A DNA stretch of 64,000 nt from Cyanophora paradoxa (lineage: Eukaryota > Glaucocystophyceae > Cyanophorales > Cyanophoraceae). Below, one piece after another: positions 40,310 through 50,496 of the stretch. The position numbers and the translations under genes are program-made. Location of the stretch: contig QPMI01000209.1 in NCBI GenBank assembly GCA_004431415.1, positions 1 to 64,000 on the forward strand. Direction: 5' to 3'. Under the pieces are notes generated by a model. It searched no databases. It worked only from the letters and a program-made list of their open reading frames with translations, and was not told the DNA's origin. Each line of letters starts with the position of its first letter. The stretch's first letter is position 1.

Positions 40310-42588
40310 AAGCTGCCGAAAACTGCGCCGAAGCCGAGATTGCTGGCGTCGGTTTGGATTCGCAGCACCGCAGCGGATTGCCAGTCAGACGTAGGGATCA
40401 GGCGGACGCCATGCAGCCGCTGGAGGAGGTCCCGCCACCAGGCGAGGTCAGCTTGAAAACCGGCATGAAGCCGGGCGCGGTGGTGATTGGCCCGCAGGGT
40501 GGCAAGCTGCGCCATGACCCTGCGGAGGAAGAAGCGCCCCGCAGGGACGACAGGCACGGCGGAGACGAGGGAGCCGGCGAGGGAGCGGAGCTGGCTGGCC
40601 GAGGCGTGGCTGCGAGTGGCCCACTCTGCGAGCTGCGCCTCCAAATCCGCGAGCCGCTCCGGAGACAGGCGGGCCACCATCGCGAGGCTGTCAAGCTCAA
40701 TGCCGAGGAAGGTGAGGCGGGTGGCGGGTCCTTCTAGCTTATGCGGGGCCAGAGGAATACCGAGGTCCGCGCAGACCTCGAGCAGCGCGTCGATGTACCG
40801 CCGGCACTCGCCGGTGCCAGCCCGCCCGATGAGGAAAATGTCGTCGACATATCGGGTGGGATCGAGCCCACGGCGACGGAGGGCAAAATCGAGGGCCTGG
40901 CCGAGGTCCTCGAAAATGCGAGGGGAGGAGCGGGCGCCGAAGGGAAGGCAGAGATCGATGAAAAATTCGAGAATGGTGGGATTGGAGCGGGAGGGGAGGG
41001 CGAAGCCGAGAAGCCACCAGTCCTTCCGCCGCACCGCCAGCAGGCGAAAGGCAGACTCGATATCCGCCTTAGCCATCTCGGCGCCGCGGCCAAGCTGGAC
41101 TAGAAGCTCGATCGGCCTGCTGATCTTCGCATTCTGATAATGCAGCTCATCGGGGTCAATGCCGCTATTGACAGACGAGCCGCGGTGCTTGGGGTGCGAG
41201 AGATTATGAATCCGACGCCATTTAGTCGAACGCTTCTTCGGAATTGCACCGACTGGGGAGGCGACGAAAGGGGCGAGGGGAGGAGACGGGAACGGGCCGG
41301 CGACCCGCCCCATGGCGATCTCCTTCTCGACGTCCTGCCGCACTACGTCGATGTGCTCGAGGGCAGAGGGTTCGGGGCGGTAAATTGCAGAGAAACAGGG
41401 GCCGCGGTACTGCAACGGGAAGCCGTGGGCGAAGCCGTGTGCGAGACGGGCGGCGAGGGAGGGGTCCGGGTGGCCCTCCAGGGCTGCGGCGATGCGATCG
41501 GGCCGCACCGGCGTTGGAGCAAGGCCGGGCGGGACGCCTGGAAGCAGCTGATCGACATCGAAGTCGGGGACATCGATGGAGAAGGGCGGTGGGGCCTGCG
41601 GTACCCCGGCCCCAGCGAACAGGCGAGGTCCGGCGTCCGGCAGTGCTGACGGACCGGCTGGGAGAGAGGCGCCCGCCGCGAGGCCCGGGGGGCCAGCGGG
41701 GCGGGCGCGCAGGGAGGCGGCAGCAGGGCCTCCGGAAGGGCGGGCCAGGCCCGCGAAATCGGCGCGAATCGGAGCACCAGCGGCGCCCGCCGCGGGGCCC
41801 GGGGGGCCAGCGGGGCGGGCGCGCAGGGAGGCGGCAGCAGGGCCTCCGGAAGGGCGGGCCAGGCCCGCGAAATCGGCGCGCATCGGAGCGCCAGCGGCGC
41901 CCGCCGCGGGCCCGGGGGCCGGCGGGCGGGCGCGCAGGGAGGCGGCAGCAGGGCCTCCGGAAGGGCGGGCCAGGCCCGCGAAATCGGCGCGCATCGGAGC
42001 GCCAGCGGCGCCCGCCGCGGGCCCGGGGGGCCGGCGGGGCGGGCGCGCAGGGAGGCGGCAGCAGGGCCTCCGGAAGGGCGGGCCAGGCCGCGAAATCGGC
42101 GCGAATCGGAGCGCCAGCGGCGCCCGCCGCGGGGCCCTGGGGGCGGCGGGGCGGGCGCGCAGGGAGGCGGCAGCGGGGCCTCCGGAAGGGCGGGTCAAGC
42201 CCGCGAAATCGGCGCGAATCGGAGCGCCAGCGGCGCCCGCCGCGTGGCCCGGGGGGCCGGCGGGGCGGGCGGCAGGGATGGAGTGTGTGGCAGAGAGATG
42301 GGGCTGGAGAAGGACTGGGGAGGCGCGCAGCCTGCGGGGCGGGCGCCGGGAGTGGCCGCTGGGGGAGGGCGGCGGCCGCGCCCGAACGCGAGGGGGCTCA
42401 GAGGGGGCCGCGCGAGCGGCCTCCGGTGCCCCGTGAACGGCTGGTCGCGGCCCGGCACGATTGCTCCTCGCCGTCGCGGCAGCCGGCGTGCCCGCACGCG
42501 ACGCAGACGTGGCGGCGGCGGCAGCCGTCGCAGCGCCGCCCGTTGTTGTAGAGCCAGCAGACGTCCTCCCCTGGCTGGCCGGCGCCAT
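38932..42588 (-). CDS. Retrotransposon reverse transcriptase-RNase H polyprotein
   Basis: An ATG-started frame of 1218 codons. The first 350 or so residues are low-complexity Pro/Ala/Arg, partly encoded by a tandem repeat of about 113 bp (41665-42270) that keeps this frame open. The reverse transcriptase follows: AKADIESAFRLLAV (about 41070), LCLPFGARSSPRIFEDLGQA (near 40930) and the catalytic TRYVDDIFLIG (near 40840). RNase H: IQTDASNLGFGAVFG (40350), MPWRELMALVIAA (40265), FQTDCQPVFHAL (40190) and LADPLSRL (40030). Coding similarity stops near 39990; the remaining 350 codons are read antiparallel in phase to the recombinase and are probably not translated as such. It overlaps the Gag-like frame by about 190 nt. 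DIRS-type RT is indicated by the YVDD box together with the linked recombinase. Confidence 0.88.
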   Translation of the reverse strand: MAPASQGRTSAGSTTTGGAATAAAAATSASRAGTPAAATARSNRAGPRPAVHGAPEAARAAPSEPPRVRARPPPSPSGHSRRPPRRLRASPVLLQPHLSATHSIPAARPAGPPGHAAGAAGAPIRADFAGLTRPSGGPAAASLRARPAAPRAPRRAPLALRFAPISRPGPPFRRPCCRLPARPPRRPPGPAAGAAGAPMRADFAGLARPSGGPAAASLRARPPAPGPAAGAAGAPMRADFAGLARPSGGPAAASLRARPAGPPGPAAGAAGAPIRADFAGLARPSGGPAAASLRARPAGPPGLAAGASLPAGPSALPDAGPRLFAGAGVPQAPPPFSIDVPDFDVDQLLPGVPPGLAPTPVRPDRIAAALEGHPDPSLAARLAHGFAHGFPLQYRGPCFSAIYRPEPSALEHIDVVRQDVEKEIAMGRVAGPFPSPPLAPFVASPVGAIPKKRSTKWRRIHNLSHPKHRGSSVNSGIDPDELHYQNAKISRPIELLVQLGRGAEMAKADIESAFRLLAVRRKDWWLLGFALPSRSNPTILEFFIDLCLPFGARSSPRIFEDLGQALDFALRRRGLDPTRYVDDIFLIGRAGTGECRRYIDALLEVCADLGIPLAPHKLEGPATRLTFLGIELDSLAMVARLSPERLADLEAQLAEWATRSHASASQLRSLAGSLVSAVPVVPAGRFFLRRVMAQLATLRANHHRARLHAGFQADLAWWRDLLQRLHGVRLIPTSDWQSAAVLRIQTDASNLGFGAVFGSLWTYGSWPEDTPRSMPWRELMALVIAAATWGPSWQQQRIIFQTDCQPVFHALSGGRISRPALAPLLRSLYRLSALYHFEFRAEHVPGLQNTLADPLSRLQIGVFRERLPSAASSPTPPQWPETLGSLPPPQPCTAPVSPRGPSSPIPPCKTSSSNSASISASSPPPDPILSSPPTSALSSSLPPTSPAASGSLPAPSAPTCMPCSPCTSTPASAPSCPPPLASSAPSRALSTPLRPLTALDASRSLPRSSPASCSTLLQNQTAPTIPSSSPPPSPRPSSASFAQAKSAPHALLPTPPASFSAAISPFTNPQRPRPSPASASRPRRPTRLGVASTSTCLTSTIPCAPTAPSAALSTPSPTARATSCSATAMGGPSIALPSRPPSRPGSSLQKFLQPSAFSPTPSESARRRRPRRPACRPTPFSSLVAGRATPSWSIFALPQNPSSASAPLSGHRHPIVFN
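41665..42270 (-). repeat. Tandem repeat of about 113 bp in the RT polyprotein leader
   Basis: Five to six copies; the marker CGGCGCCCGC recurs at 41781, 41895, 42006, 42118 and 42231, so unit length is 111-114 bp. In the RT frame most copies encode a peptide like APxRADFAGLARPSGGP. Copies differ by indels of 1-3 bases, so some units switch frame locally. Confidence 0.85.
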
Positions 42589-43726
42589 AGCGGGGGTCCT
42601 GGCGAACTGCGGCGCCCGCCGAGGGCCGCGGGGCCTCGTGGCGGGACGAGCCCGGGCGCCCGAGCGGGAGGGCCGCAGCGTGCACCGAGGGCCGAAAGGA
42701 ATCGGCGGAGAGGGGGCCGGGCTCCTCAGATGGCGGAGCGCTGTTGGTGACGGTCGTATTCAGAATCATCGAGTCCCCGTCGCCAAGATCGTGCGCCCGG
42801 GAGCGGTCAGCGCGCTCGGCGATCTGGCGCCGCATCCGGACCGAGTACTCGTAGGCCGATGCCCACGGGGCCCGGCGGGCAAGCGAGTAGATCTCCCACA
42901 TGTGCAGGAAGATCTCGATCAGCCGGCGGTGCGACTCCTCGAAGTCCGGTTTGCCGGAGGGCAAGACGGGCATGTTCTCGCGCCGGCCCGCCGCCACCCC
43001 GAGGGCGGCGAGGCAGGCTCCGAAGTCGATGGCGTTGAGGTTGCGGGAGGAGGAGGCGGATCCGGAGGCGGAGCGGAGGCCGGCCGCGGAAAGGATGGCG
43101 GAGATGGTGGGGTCGACGGAGGCGGGCTTATCGATCGGGTGGGAGGAGAAAGCGGGGCGGAAAACGTGGGGAAGGAGGTCGATGTACTCACCGCTCATGA
43201 GGCGAGCGGAGAGCTCCGTGCCCGGGGCGCCAAGGGATCTGGGGAAGGTGGAGCCGCGCTCGCGATCAATTTTCGCGGCGGGGGCGCTATCGGCTGTGGG
43301 GGCCGCGGGCGATGCGCTGAGGCGGGCTTCCAGGTTTGCAATCGCACGGGTGAGCTGATCGAGGCGCTGAGACGTCTCCGAATCGGCTGGGGCTGACCGC
43401 CGCCGCTGGCGCGAAATTTTTGAATTCGCGGGGCCGGCTGCCTGGGGCGGGCTCTCGATGCCTGCGAAGCGGACGCGTGCTGAATGCGGACGCTCGCCGA
43501 GCTCGGAGGCGCTAGTCTCGCCTCCGGAGACTACCGAAGGTGCTGCGGCTGACTCTGATTCGCTGGCGGCTGCGGCCGGAGCACGCGAGCCCCGTCGTGC
43601 ACGCGCAGAAGGTGCTGAGGGAGTGGTTTTGCGGCTACTGGAACTGCTGGCCGGCATGAACGCGGTGGCGCGAGTTGCGCGGCGAGATGCAAGACGCTTG
43701 CTGCTGTTGTCGGGGTGATCTGACAT
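42398..43726 (-). CDS. Retrotransposon Gag-like protein with Cys/His zinc-knuckle-like end
   Basis: First frame on the element's coding strand, ATG at 43726 (MSDHPDNSSKRLASRR). Basic N terminus, a Ser/Arg-rich linker, a heptad-like helix (SQRLDQLTRAIANLEARL, about 43385-43335), a globular middle (HVFRPAFSSHPIDKP; HMWEIYSLARRAPWASAYEY) and a C-terminal Cys/His cluster (CDGCRRRHVCVACGHAGC, about 42545-42490) reminiscent of nucleic-acid-binding knuckles. The position upstream of RT and the overlap with it fit a structural Gag role. I infer this from place and composition; the sequence itself does not resemble a Gag I can name. Confidence 0.7.
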   Translation of the reverse strand: MSDHPDNSSKRLASRRATRATAFMPASSSSSRKTTPSAPSARARRGSRAPAAAASESESAAAPSVVSGGETSASELGERPHSARVRFAGIESPPQAAGPANSKISRQRRRSAPADSETSQRLDQLTRAIANLEARLSASPAAPTADSAPAAKIDRERGSTFPRSLGAPGTELSARLMSGEYIDLLPHVFRPAFSSHPIDKPASVDPTISAILSAAGLRSASGSASSSRNLNAIDFGACLAALGVAAGRRENMPVLPSGKPDFEESHRRLIEIFLHMWEIYSLARRAPWASAYEYSVRMRRQIAERADRSRAHDLGDGDSMILNTTVTNSAPPSEEPGPLSADSFRPSVHAAALPLGRPGSSRHEAPRPSAGAAVRQDPRYGAGQPGEDVCWLYNNGRRCDGCRRRHVCVACGHAGCRDGEEQSCRAATSRSRGTGGRSRGPL

Positions 43727-43757
43727 GCTGTGGGATGTCGCAGTGCACGGGGCTGTG

Positions 43758-43923
43758 CGCGAAATGAGGCGGCTCGGACGCCGCGCTTGTTTGCGAAAAC
43801 GCGTATGGGTACGCCAGTACAAGTTGACTACTTGGATCAAATTCGGAGTTTGAGACTTAACTGCAAAATTCAGGGCTCGAACAGCCGGCTCGCTAACCTC
43901 AGTAAATCTACTTTACTACCCAT
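43758..43923 (-). repeat. Split direct repeat A, outer copy
   Basis: Forms the 5' end of the element on its coding strand. Flanking DNA starts GAATAGCG at 43924. Confidence 0.9.
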
Positions 43924-44069
43924 GAATAGCGTTACTTCAAAAAAGGCGCGCTGACGATGCAACGCGGGGCTTAAGCGATGTAGGCTGGCACAGCTGCAGC
44001 TGCAGCCCGTAGTACGAAATCTATCTGAGGTTTGAAACTACAAATTATAGATATATGCGAGTCGCAGGC

Positions 44070-44246
44070 CTAAGCGGCCGGCGCCTCGACGGCGGCGATG
44101 GCGGCGGGGGCGGGTCAGCGGGCGGCGGGGCCGGGGACGGGCTGGCCGTTGAGGGAGACCTGCGCGAGCGCCTGGTGCATGTTGTGCGTCGCCTGCGCCG
44201 GCCCCGAGGCGGGGCAGCCTTAGAAAGAGGGGAGGCCCGGGGGGAG

Positions 44247-44282
<36 letters not shown>

Positions 44283-47200
44283 GGGGGTGCCTGGGCCATG
44301 TGGAGCTGGTCGATGATCTTGCAGATGAGGCCTGTCCAGCCCGTCCTGCCGGCCCCCTGCGTCAGGGCCGGCGGCTCGGGTGCGGGCGGGGCGCACTGGT
44401 GGGAGGCCCCGAGGCCGGCCCCGTTGTCGGCGTGGAAGTACTGCCGCGGGCGGTAAGAGGCGAGGGGAAGAGGCGGCGGAGCAAGGACGGGGGCGGGGGA
44501 GCGGGCCTCGTAGAAGAGGATGTTGTCGCGCCAGAGCGGGTCGCTCTGGAACTTGTGCGCGCTCCCGAACACAGGCCGCCTGCCCCGCCGTGAGCCCGGG
44601 CCGGGCCGGGCGGGGGGGCGGGCGGGGGCACCGGTTGTTCGTGTCGAGGCGGAACATGGCGGCGAGGCGGCGCTGCACCTCCAGCGACGCCTCCCACAGG
44701 TTCACCATCTTCCCCGAGCCCTGCCCGCCCCGAGCTCAACGTCGGAGAGCCTCGGGGGGAGGGGGCGGGGGGCGCGCGCACGACGGGGCACTCGACGCGC
44801 AGCGTGTCGCAGTAGTAGAAGTCTGCCCGCGGGGCGGGGCGGGGCGGGGCGGTGGTGAGCGGCGGATACAGGCCGGCGCGGGGCGCCTCCTCCCCCCCTA
44901 ACCCGCCCCGCCCCGAGCTTCGTGCGCACCGAACTTCTGGAGGGACTCGACGAGGAGGTAGTTCAGGGGGTACCAGATCGGCCCGCGCCAGTTGCTGTTG
45001 CCTGCGGCCGCGACACCAGCAACAACGCCGTCTCAGCCCCAGAGCAGAGGAGAGCAGAGGCGAGCAGACAAGAGGGAAGGGGAGGGAGGGCACCGCCGAA
45101 CATGGAGGACTGGGACTCGGCCGGCTCGTACGCAATCTTGAACGTCGACTCGCCCACCTTCGCCCCCGCGGAGGGTGAGACGGGCGAGGGGCGAGGATGG
45201 GGCCCCGCCCCGCTCTGGGCGCACCGTGACCTCGAAGGGCTTGTGGGCGTGGAACTTGGAGAGCGAGCGGATGCCTGGCATGGGTCCCGGGTCAAGGGAC
45301 GGGCAGGCAGAGGAGGAGGCGGGGGGCGGGGGCGGGGCGGGACGGCGCACCATAGGCGGAGAGGAACTCGTTCTCGTCGAGCATGCGCCGCAGCAGCCGC
45401 ACCAGCCGCGCCTGCCCAGCCCCTCAGCTCTCGCACCCCGCTCCGCTCTGCTGGGGCGGGGGGGCGGGCCTTGGGGACGAGGGAGAGGAGGACGCGCTGG
45501 CCGCGCCCCTGCGCGTACGTGAAGTCGATGTTCCCCACCAGGTCCTGAGGGGGTCCTCGCGCTCAGCCGGGACGGGTGAAAGGGGGGGCAGCCGGCGCTG
45601 GCGGGCCTTGCGGCGGGTGATGAACCACTCCATGCGGCGCCGGAACTTGGGGAACTTCTCGAGCACGTCTGCGGGGGCGGCGTCGGGGGCGGGAGGGAGG
45701 CGGGAGGCGCGGGGGGGCGGCGCACCGGGCTCGATGGTCGTGACCGCCAGCATCGGCATGAGGCCCACCAGCGACCGCACCTGCGGGGGGAGCTCAGACC
45801 GAGGGGCGGATCCCGAGGCGGGGGCGGGGGCGGGGGCGGGCGGGGGCGGGCCTTGAGGTGCTGGGAGTGGCCGTGCTCGTGGCGGATCGAGTCGTAGTAG
45901 AAGCCGTCGGCCTCGTCCCACAGCCGCGGCCGCCCGTTCGCGTCCGTCTGAGGGAGAGAGAAAGAGTGAGAAGGGGCGGAAAGAATGAGAAGCGGGGCGC
46001 GCCTTGTTCATGGCCTCGGAGATGTACATGAAGTGCTCGAAGAACTTGGAGGCGGCGTCCTCGTACGCGGGGTCGTGCAGGGCGAGCTCCAGCGCGATCG
46101 AGAGCATGTTCAGGCAGTACATCGCCATCCACGACGTCGCGTCCGACTGGGGGGGGGAGTTCGTGTTGGGGGGGGGGGGGGGGTGGGGGGTAGAGGGGCG
46201 GCGCGCCTGCTCGAGGCGCATGCCGTTGGGGAGCTGCATGTTCCGGTCGAAGACGCCTGCTCCGTAAGCAAGTGAGAGGGCAGCGCGGGGGCGGCGGGGC
46301 GGGGCGGGGCGTGGCGGGCCGATGTTGTCGAGGCCGAGGAAGCCGCCCTCGAAGACGTTCGTGTTCTCCGCGTCCTTCCGGTTCGCCCACCTGCCGCCCC
46401 GCGGTTCAGCCCCGCCGCCCCGCGCCCGGCCGGGCCCGGGCTGGCGCGCCAGGTGAAGTTGAGGAGGAGCTTGTGGAAGACAGAGGCGAGGAAGCGCCGG
46501 TCCGCCCGCCCCGTCCGCTGCCGCAGCGTCAGCGGGGCCGAGGGGCGGGAAGGAAGGGGGGCGGGGAGGGGCACCTTCTGCTCGATCTTGTAGACGCGGT
46601 AGGTGGCCCACGCGTGCACCGGCGGGTTCACGTCCTCGAAGTTCCACTCGTACTGCGTCCGCGTTGGGAGGGATGAGGGCGGGGAGGCGGGAGGAGGGCG
46701 GGGGCGGGGGAAAGCGCACGGCGGCGAGCTGGCCGTTGGGGTGCATGTACCACTCGCGGACGAGGGTGACGAGCTGGTCCTTGGCGAAGTGCGGGTCGAT
46801 GAGCGCGATCGGCACCGTGTGGAACGCGCTGTCCCACGCCGCGAACCTGCCCGGAGAGAGGCTCGTTCACAAGGGGGAGGAGGGTGCCGCGTGGGAGGGG
46901 GGGGGGGGAACGCGCCAGGGGTACTCCCACTTGTCGGGCATGGAGAGGACCTCGGAGGCGTGGAAGTGCTGCCAGTTCATGTTCCGGCCCTTCAGGCGCG
47001 ACGCCGGCGGCTTCGGCATCCCTGCCCGCCCCGCGCGTCGCCTCGCCGCCGCCTCGAACGCGGGCGGGGATTCGCAATTGCGTACCCGGGTCGCCGAGGA
47101 GCCAGTCGCGGACGGAGTAGTAGAAGAACTGCTTGCTCCACATCATGCCAGCGAACGCCTGCGGGGTACACGGAGGGCGGTCAGGCAGGCCCATCTTAGA

Positions 47201-49755
47201 GAGGAGGGGGGAGGTACGGCACCTGGCGCTGGATGCGGGCGTCGTCCTCCGGGAGACCGGGGGTAACCTGTTCTCGGCGGTCCGCACATTCGAATTCGAA
47301 ACGAGGGCTGTTCGGGAGTGGGAGGGGAGGTACCGCGGCGTAGAAATCGTCGGCCTCTTGGCGGCGCGTGTTGAAGACCTGCACGCCGCGTACCCCGTCA
47401 GCCCCCCGCGGCCATTCCTCTACCCCCGACGGGCGGGGGGTACGCGCCTCGTCGAAGGCGGCGCCGAATGCGCGCTCGGGGGAGAGGTCCTTGTAGGGGT
47501 TCAGGCGCAGCCGGACCGTCTTCGACTCCCCGGGGCCCGCGTCCAGCCGGAACACCTGGGGGGGGGAGGGGGGGGGGGTAAGGGAAAGGTGCGGGGGGGA
47601 TAAAAGAGGGGTACGGGTGCGGGTCACCTTGGCGACCTTGGTGCCCTGGTTGTGGTCGACCGCCCCCTTGTTGCCCCGCACGATGTACTGCGGGGGGTAC
47701 CCCGTCACGAGCCAAACGGGGGAGGGGGTACGGCGGGCGCGCCTCGTGGAATCCGTCCTTGACGTGACCGTGGTGGTTGCGGCTCTTGTAGAGGCGCTGG
47801 TTGTTCGTCTGCGGCGGCGCGGGGCGATCCCGCTCAGACAAAAGGGGCCGCCGGGAGGCGGATCGGCGGGGGGGTACGGGGCGGGACCTCGTTCTCGGTG
47901 AAGACGTACTCGTCGCCGCCCTCGTAGTAGAGCCAGCGGGCCCCGTAGCGCTCCACACCTGCGGCGAGGTGAGGGGGCGGGAAGGGATGTGGGGGCGGGG
48001 GAGCGAGCTCGCCCTCGAGGGCGACGCAGTGGTCGGCGGCGCGGTGCGCGCGCGGGCGCCCCTTCTCCTTCTCGTACGCCCACGTGTTCCGGAACCACGT
48101 CTGGAGGGGGGAGATGAGTGGGGGGGAGAGGCGGGGGAGGGGGGCGTAGGCGTGCCTGGGGCAGGAGGGTGAGGCGGGCGGCCTGAGGCCCGCGGTTGGT
48201 CTGCGGAGGGCGCGCGGGTCAGGAGGCGGCGCCGGCTCCGGGCCGGCCCCGGGGACGCAGGGAGCGCACGGCGGTGATCTGGATGAGGATGTCCTCGGGG
48301 TCCGCCTTCGCGTACTCCACAACCACGTCCCAGTACCTGCGCCGCAGGGGAGCGGGGGGGGCGGGTGAGGGGCGCGGGGCGCGGGGGGCGCGGCAGGCAC
48401 CGGTTCTCGTTGAAGAGGCCGGTGTCGAGGAGCTCGAACTCGGGGTCCCGGAACGAGCGCTTCTTGTTCTCCGCCGCCAGCCGCTCGTACGGGAACTCCG
48501 CCTGCGGGTACCTGCGAGGCGTCGCGGGGGGTACGGCGGCGCGGGTGCGGGGGGGTACGCGATCCGCCGCACTTGTAGAGGAACTTCATGTACGAGTGCG
48601 TCGGGGTCGAGTCCAGGTACCTGGGGGGTACGGCGTTCAGGGACGGGGCGCGGGGTAGGGAAAAAGGCGGGCCGGGGGTACCAGTAGTACTCCTTGACGT
48701 CCTCGCCGTGGTTGCCCTCAGGGTTCGTCAGGCCGAAGAGGCGCTCCTGCGGGGTATGGGGTCTTTTTAAGAAGAAACGGGAGCGCAGGCGTGGCGGGGC
48801 GGGCCTTGAGGATGGGGTCCTTGCCGTTCCAGAGGGCGAGGGAGAAGCATATGAGCGCGTGCCGGTCGCAGATGCCGCCTGCGGTCGCGGGGGGCCCCGT
48901 GAGGGAGGCCCCGGTTCGACTCCGGCGGGGGCCGCACCGAGCCCGTCCTCGCCCCAGCGGTACGCCTTCGAGCGGCTCATGTCGTGCGTCTGCCGCGTAC
49001 CCCTCATGATCTGCTTTCTTGGGGAGGGGCGATGAGGAGGGGGGTACCACGAAGTTCCAGGCGTCGCCCTCGGCGGAGTAGTCCTCGCGGACGGTGCCCC
49101 ACTGGCGCTCACTGAGGTACGGGCCCCACCTGCGCCGCGCCGGATCCTAAGAAGGGGGGGGGAAGACCCAGGGGGGTAAGGGGGCACCGGTGCCAGATGG
49201 AGTTGCCCTCGGAGTTCTCGGCGAGGCGCTGGAACTCGCCGGTCTCCTCGTAGCCGGCGTTGGAGCCCCACTCGTCCTGGAAGTCCGCCAGCGCCCGGTC
49301 GCTCTGCGCGGCAGCGGCGGCGCCGGGGCGCGCGCGTGAGCCGGCCGCCCCGGGCTCGAGGCGGGGCGGGGCGGGCGCCGGGGGGGGGGGACCTCGACGT
49401 TGAGGAACTCCTCCTCGCACTGGCGCGAGTCGAGGCTGCGCATGGACATCGTGCGCCGCATCCCGTTCGCCAGCTGGATGTTCACCATGGAGCCCTGCCG
49501 CGAGCCGAGCCCCGGCGGCGGCGGCGGCGCCAGCGAGAGGCTCGCCAGCGTGGGCGCCCCCGCGCCCATCGAGAAGCTGTACGCGTTGTCGTTCCAGCTG
49601 AACGACGGGATCCGCGACACCGACGGCGAGGTCTTCTCCGAGCCCGAGGGGCCCGGCGCCCCGCCGTTGAGCGCGCCCTTCGGGCCCGGCGTCCCGGCGG
49701 CCGCGCTCTCCATGCGCTGGTGGTCGCTGTAGACCCGCGGAATGGACGGCTTCAT
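44070..49755 (-). CDS. Glycoside hydrolase family 63 enzyme (glucosidase-like)
   Basis: Large (alpha/alpha)6-barrel enzyme of the GH63 type, which hydrolyses alpha-glucosides or related sugars; the substrate cannot be fixed here. Start ATG 49755 ([16 protein letters not shown]) with a Ser/Ala-rich, N-terminal extension; stop TAG at 44070-44072. Family blocks read in order on the minus strand: [18 protein letters not shown] (about 49125-49070), [40 protein letters not shown] (about 48745-48690), the linker [10 protein letters not shown]-like region, [12 protein letters not shown] (about 46350), [11 protein letters not shown] (46255-46225), [14 protein letters not shown] (46145-46100), the [20 protein letters not shown] block (near 44995-44940) and [27 protein letters not shown]-type ending with GWTGLICKI (44550-44310). 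About 30 short introns. No signal peptide is evident, so cytosolic or organellar action is more likely than ER trimming. GC very high. The cytoplasmic bacterial-like GH63 branch is favoured over ER glucosidase I. Confidence 0.85.
44251..44281. repeat. Poly-G tract of about 30 nt in a GH63 intron
   Basis: Homopolymeric G on the plus strand (C on the coding strand), lying in the C-rich body of an intron near the 3' end of the GH63 gene. Length is likely assembly-sensitive. Confidence 0.85.
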
Positions 49756-50496
49756 TGCGCGTGCTCCCGGCGCGGCTGATCGGCTGTGCTGCTGGATGGA
49801 GGGCGCGATCGCTCCCGGCCAACCCCGGTGTGGAAGGGGCGCGACGCTGAAGCCGAGCCTCGCGAGTCTAGAGCCGATCGGACCGGCTCCGAGCAGCAGC
49901 GTCTGCGGGAGTGCGCGCGACTTTAGCCGCGTGCGCCTCTTTGCGCGAGGCGGCTCTCGGTGGCTGGGCAGTATTCGCGCTTACCGGAGCTTTCAGTAGT
50001 CGCGTTGCGCAGCTTAGAGCCGTGCGCGATCGCCGCGCCCGTTTGTATCTGCCGCTCTGGGGTACACCGGTTCGTTTCGTGCGAGGGTCGAACCTCTCTC
50101 GTCTCATCGCGGGCGGGGCTCCGAGCCGTCAACGTCCCGTGTTCCTCGTGCTGGCGGAGCCTTCTGGATCGCGTATAGTTCAAACTCCGAATCAGCCATC
50201 AGCAGCTCGACTATCCGCAGCCCCGCCGACGCGGTACGCGCCGGGACGGCCTCAAGCCCGCAACATAACCAGGCGGTGCCAATTCCGGGACCGCGCGCGT
50301 GGCTGGATGGAGCGCGTGTTCGTGGCCTCAACGGCCGCTTAGCGTGAGCAGCTGGTGCCGCCTGCGAAGCAGACGTAGCGCGCTGCGGCGTGCTCTCGCT
50401 AGTTCAGCACCCGCCGCGACGGCGAAACCTCCGCTGCGGCCCCGAGGCGGAGCGCAGCAGCCAGCGTGACGCAGCAGAGCAGCAGGGCGGGCCGCG
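49756..50496. other. Divergent promoter region between GH63 and ion-channel genes
   Basis: About 740 bp between two divergent start codons. No gene and no TATA box are seen. There is a GGTTCGACCCTCG-type motif on the minus strand at about 50083-50097 that resembles a tRNA B box, without the rest of a tRNA. GC content is moderate compared with the flanking coding exons. Confidence 0.5.

Larger units (their letters stand above)
38430..43923 (-). mobile_element. PAT-like tyrosine-recombinase retrotransposon (DIRS order) with split direct repeats
   Basis: Read on the minus strand the structure is A (43923-43758), coding body, B (38956-38828), A (38829-38664), a 105-bp spacer, B (38558-38430). 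Both A copies (166 bp) and both B copies (129 bp) look essentially identical. This A-body-B-A-B layout is the split direct repeat pattern known from PAT/Ngaro-like members of the DIRS order, which integrate by a tyrosine recombinase through a circular intermediate and have no long terminal repeats. The body encodes a Gag-like protein, reverse transcriptase with YVDD, RNase H, and a tyrosine recombinase with its R, H-x-x-R and Y residues. No methyltransferase domain is seen. All reading frames are open, so the copy looks young and possibly active. Confidence 0.88.

Noticed and set aside
38430-43923. LTR retrotransposon or endogenous retrovirus-like element
   Set aside because: There is no protease or DDE integrase and no LTR pair; repeats are split A/B and a tyrosine recombinase is encoded.
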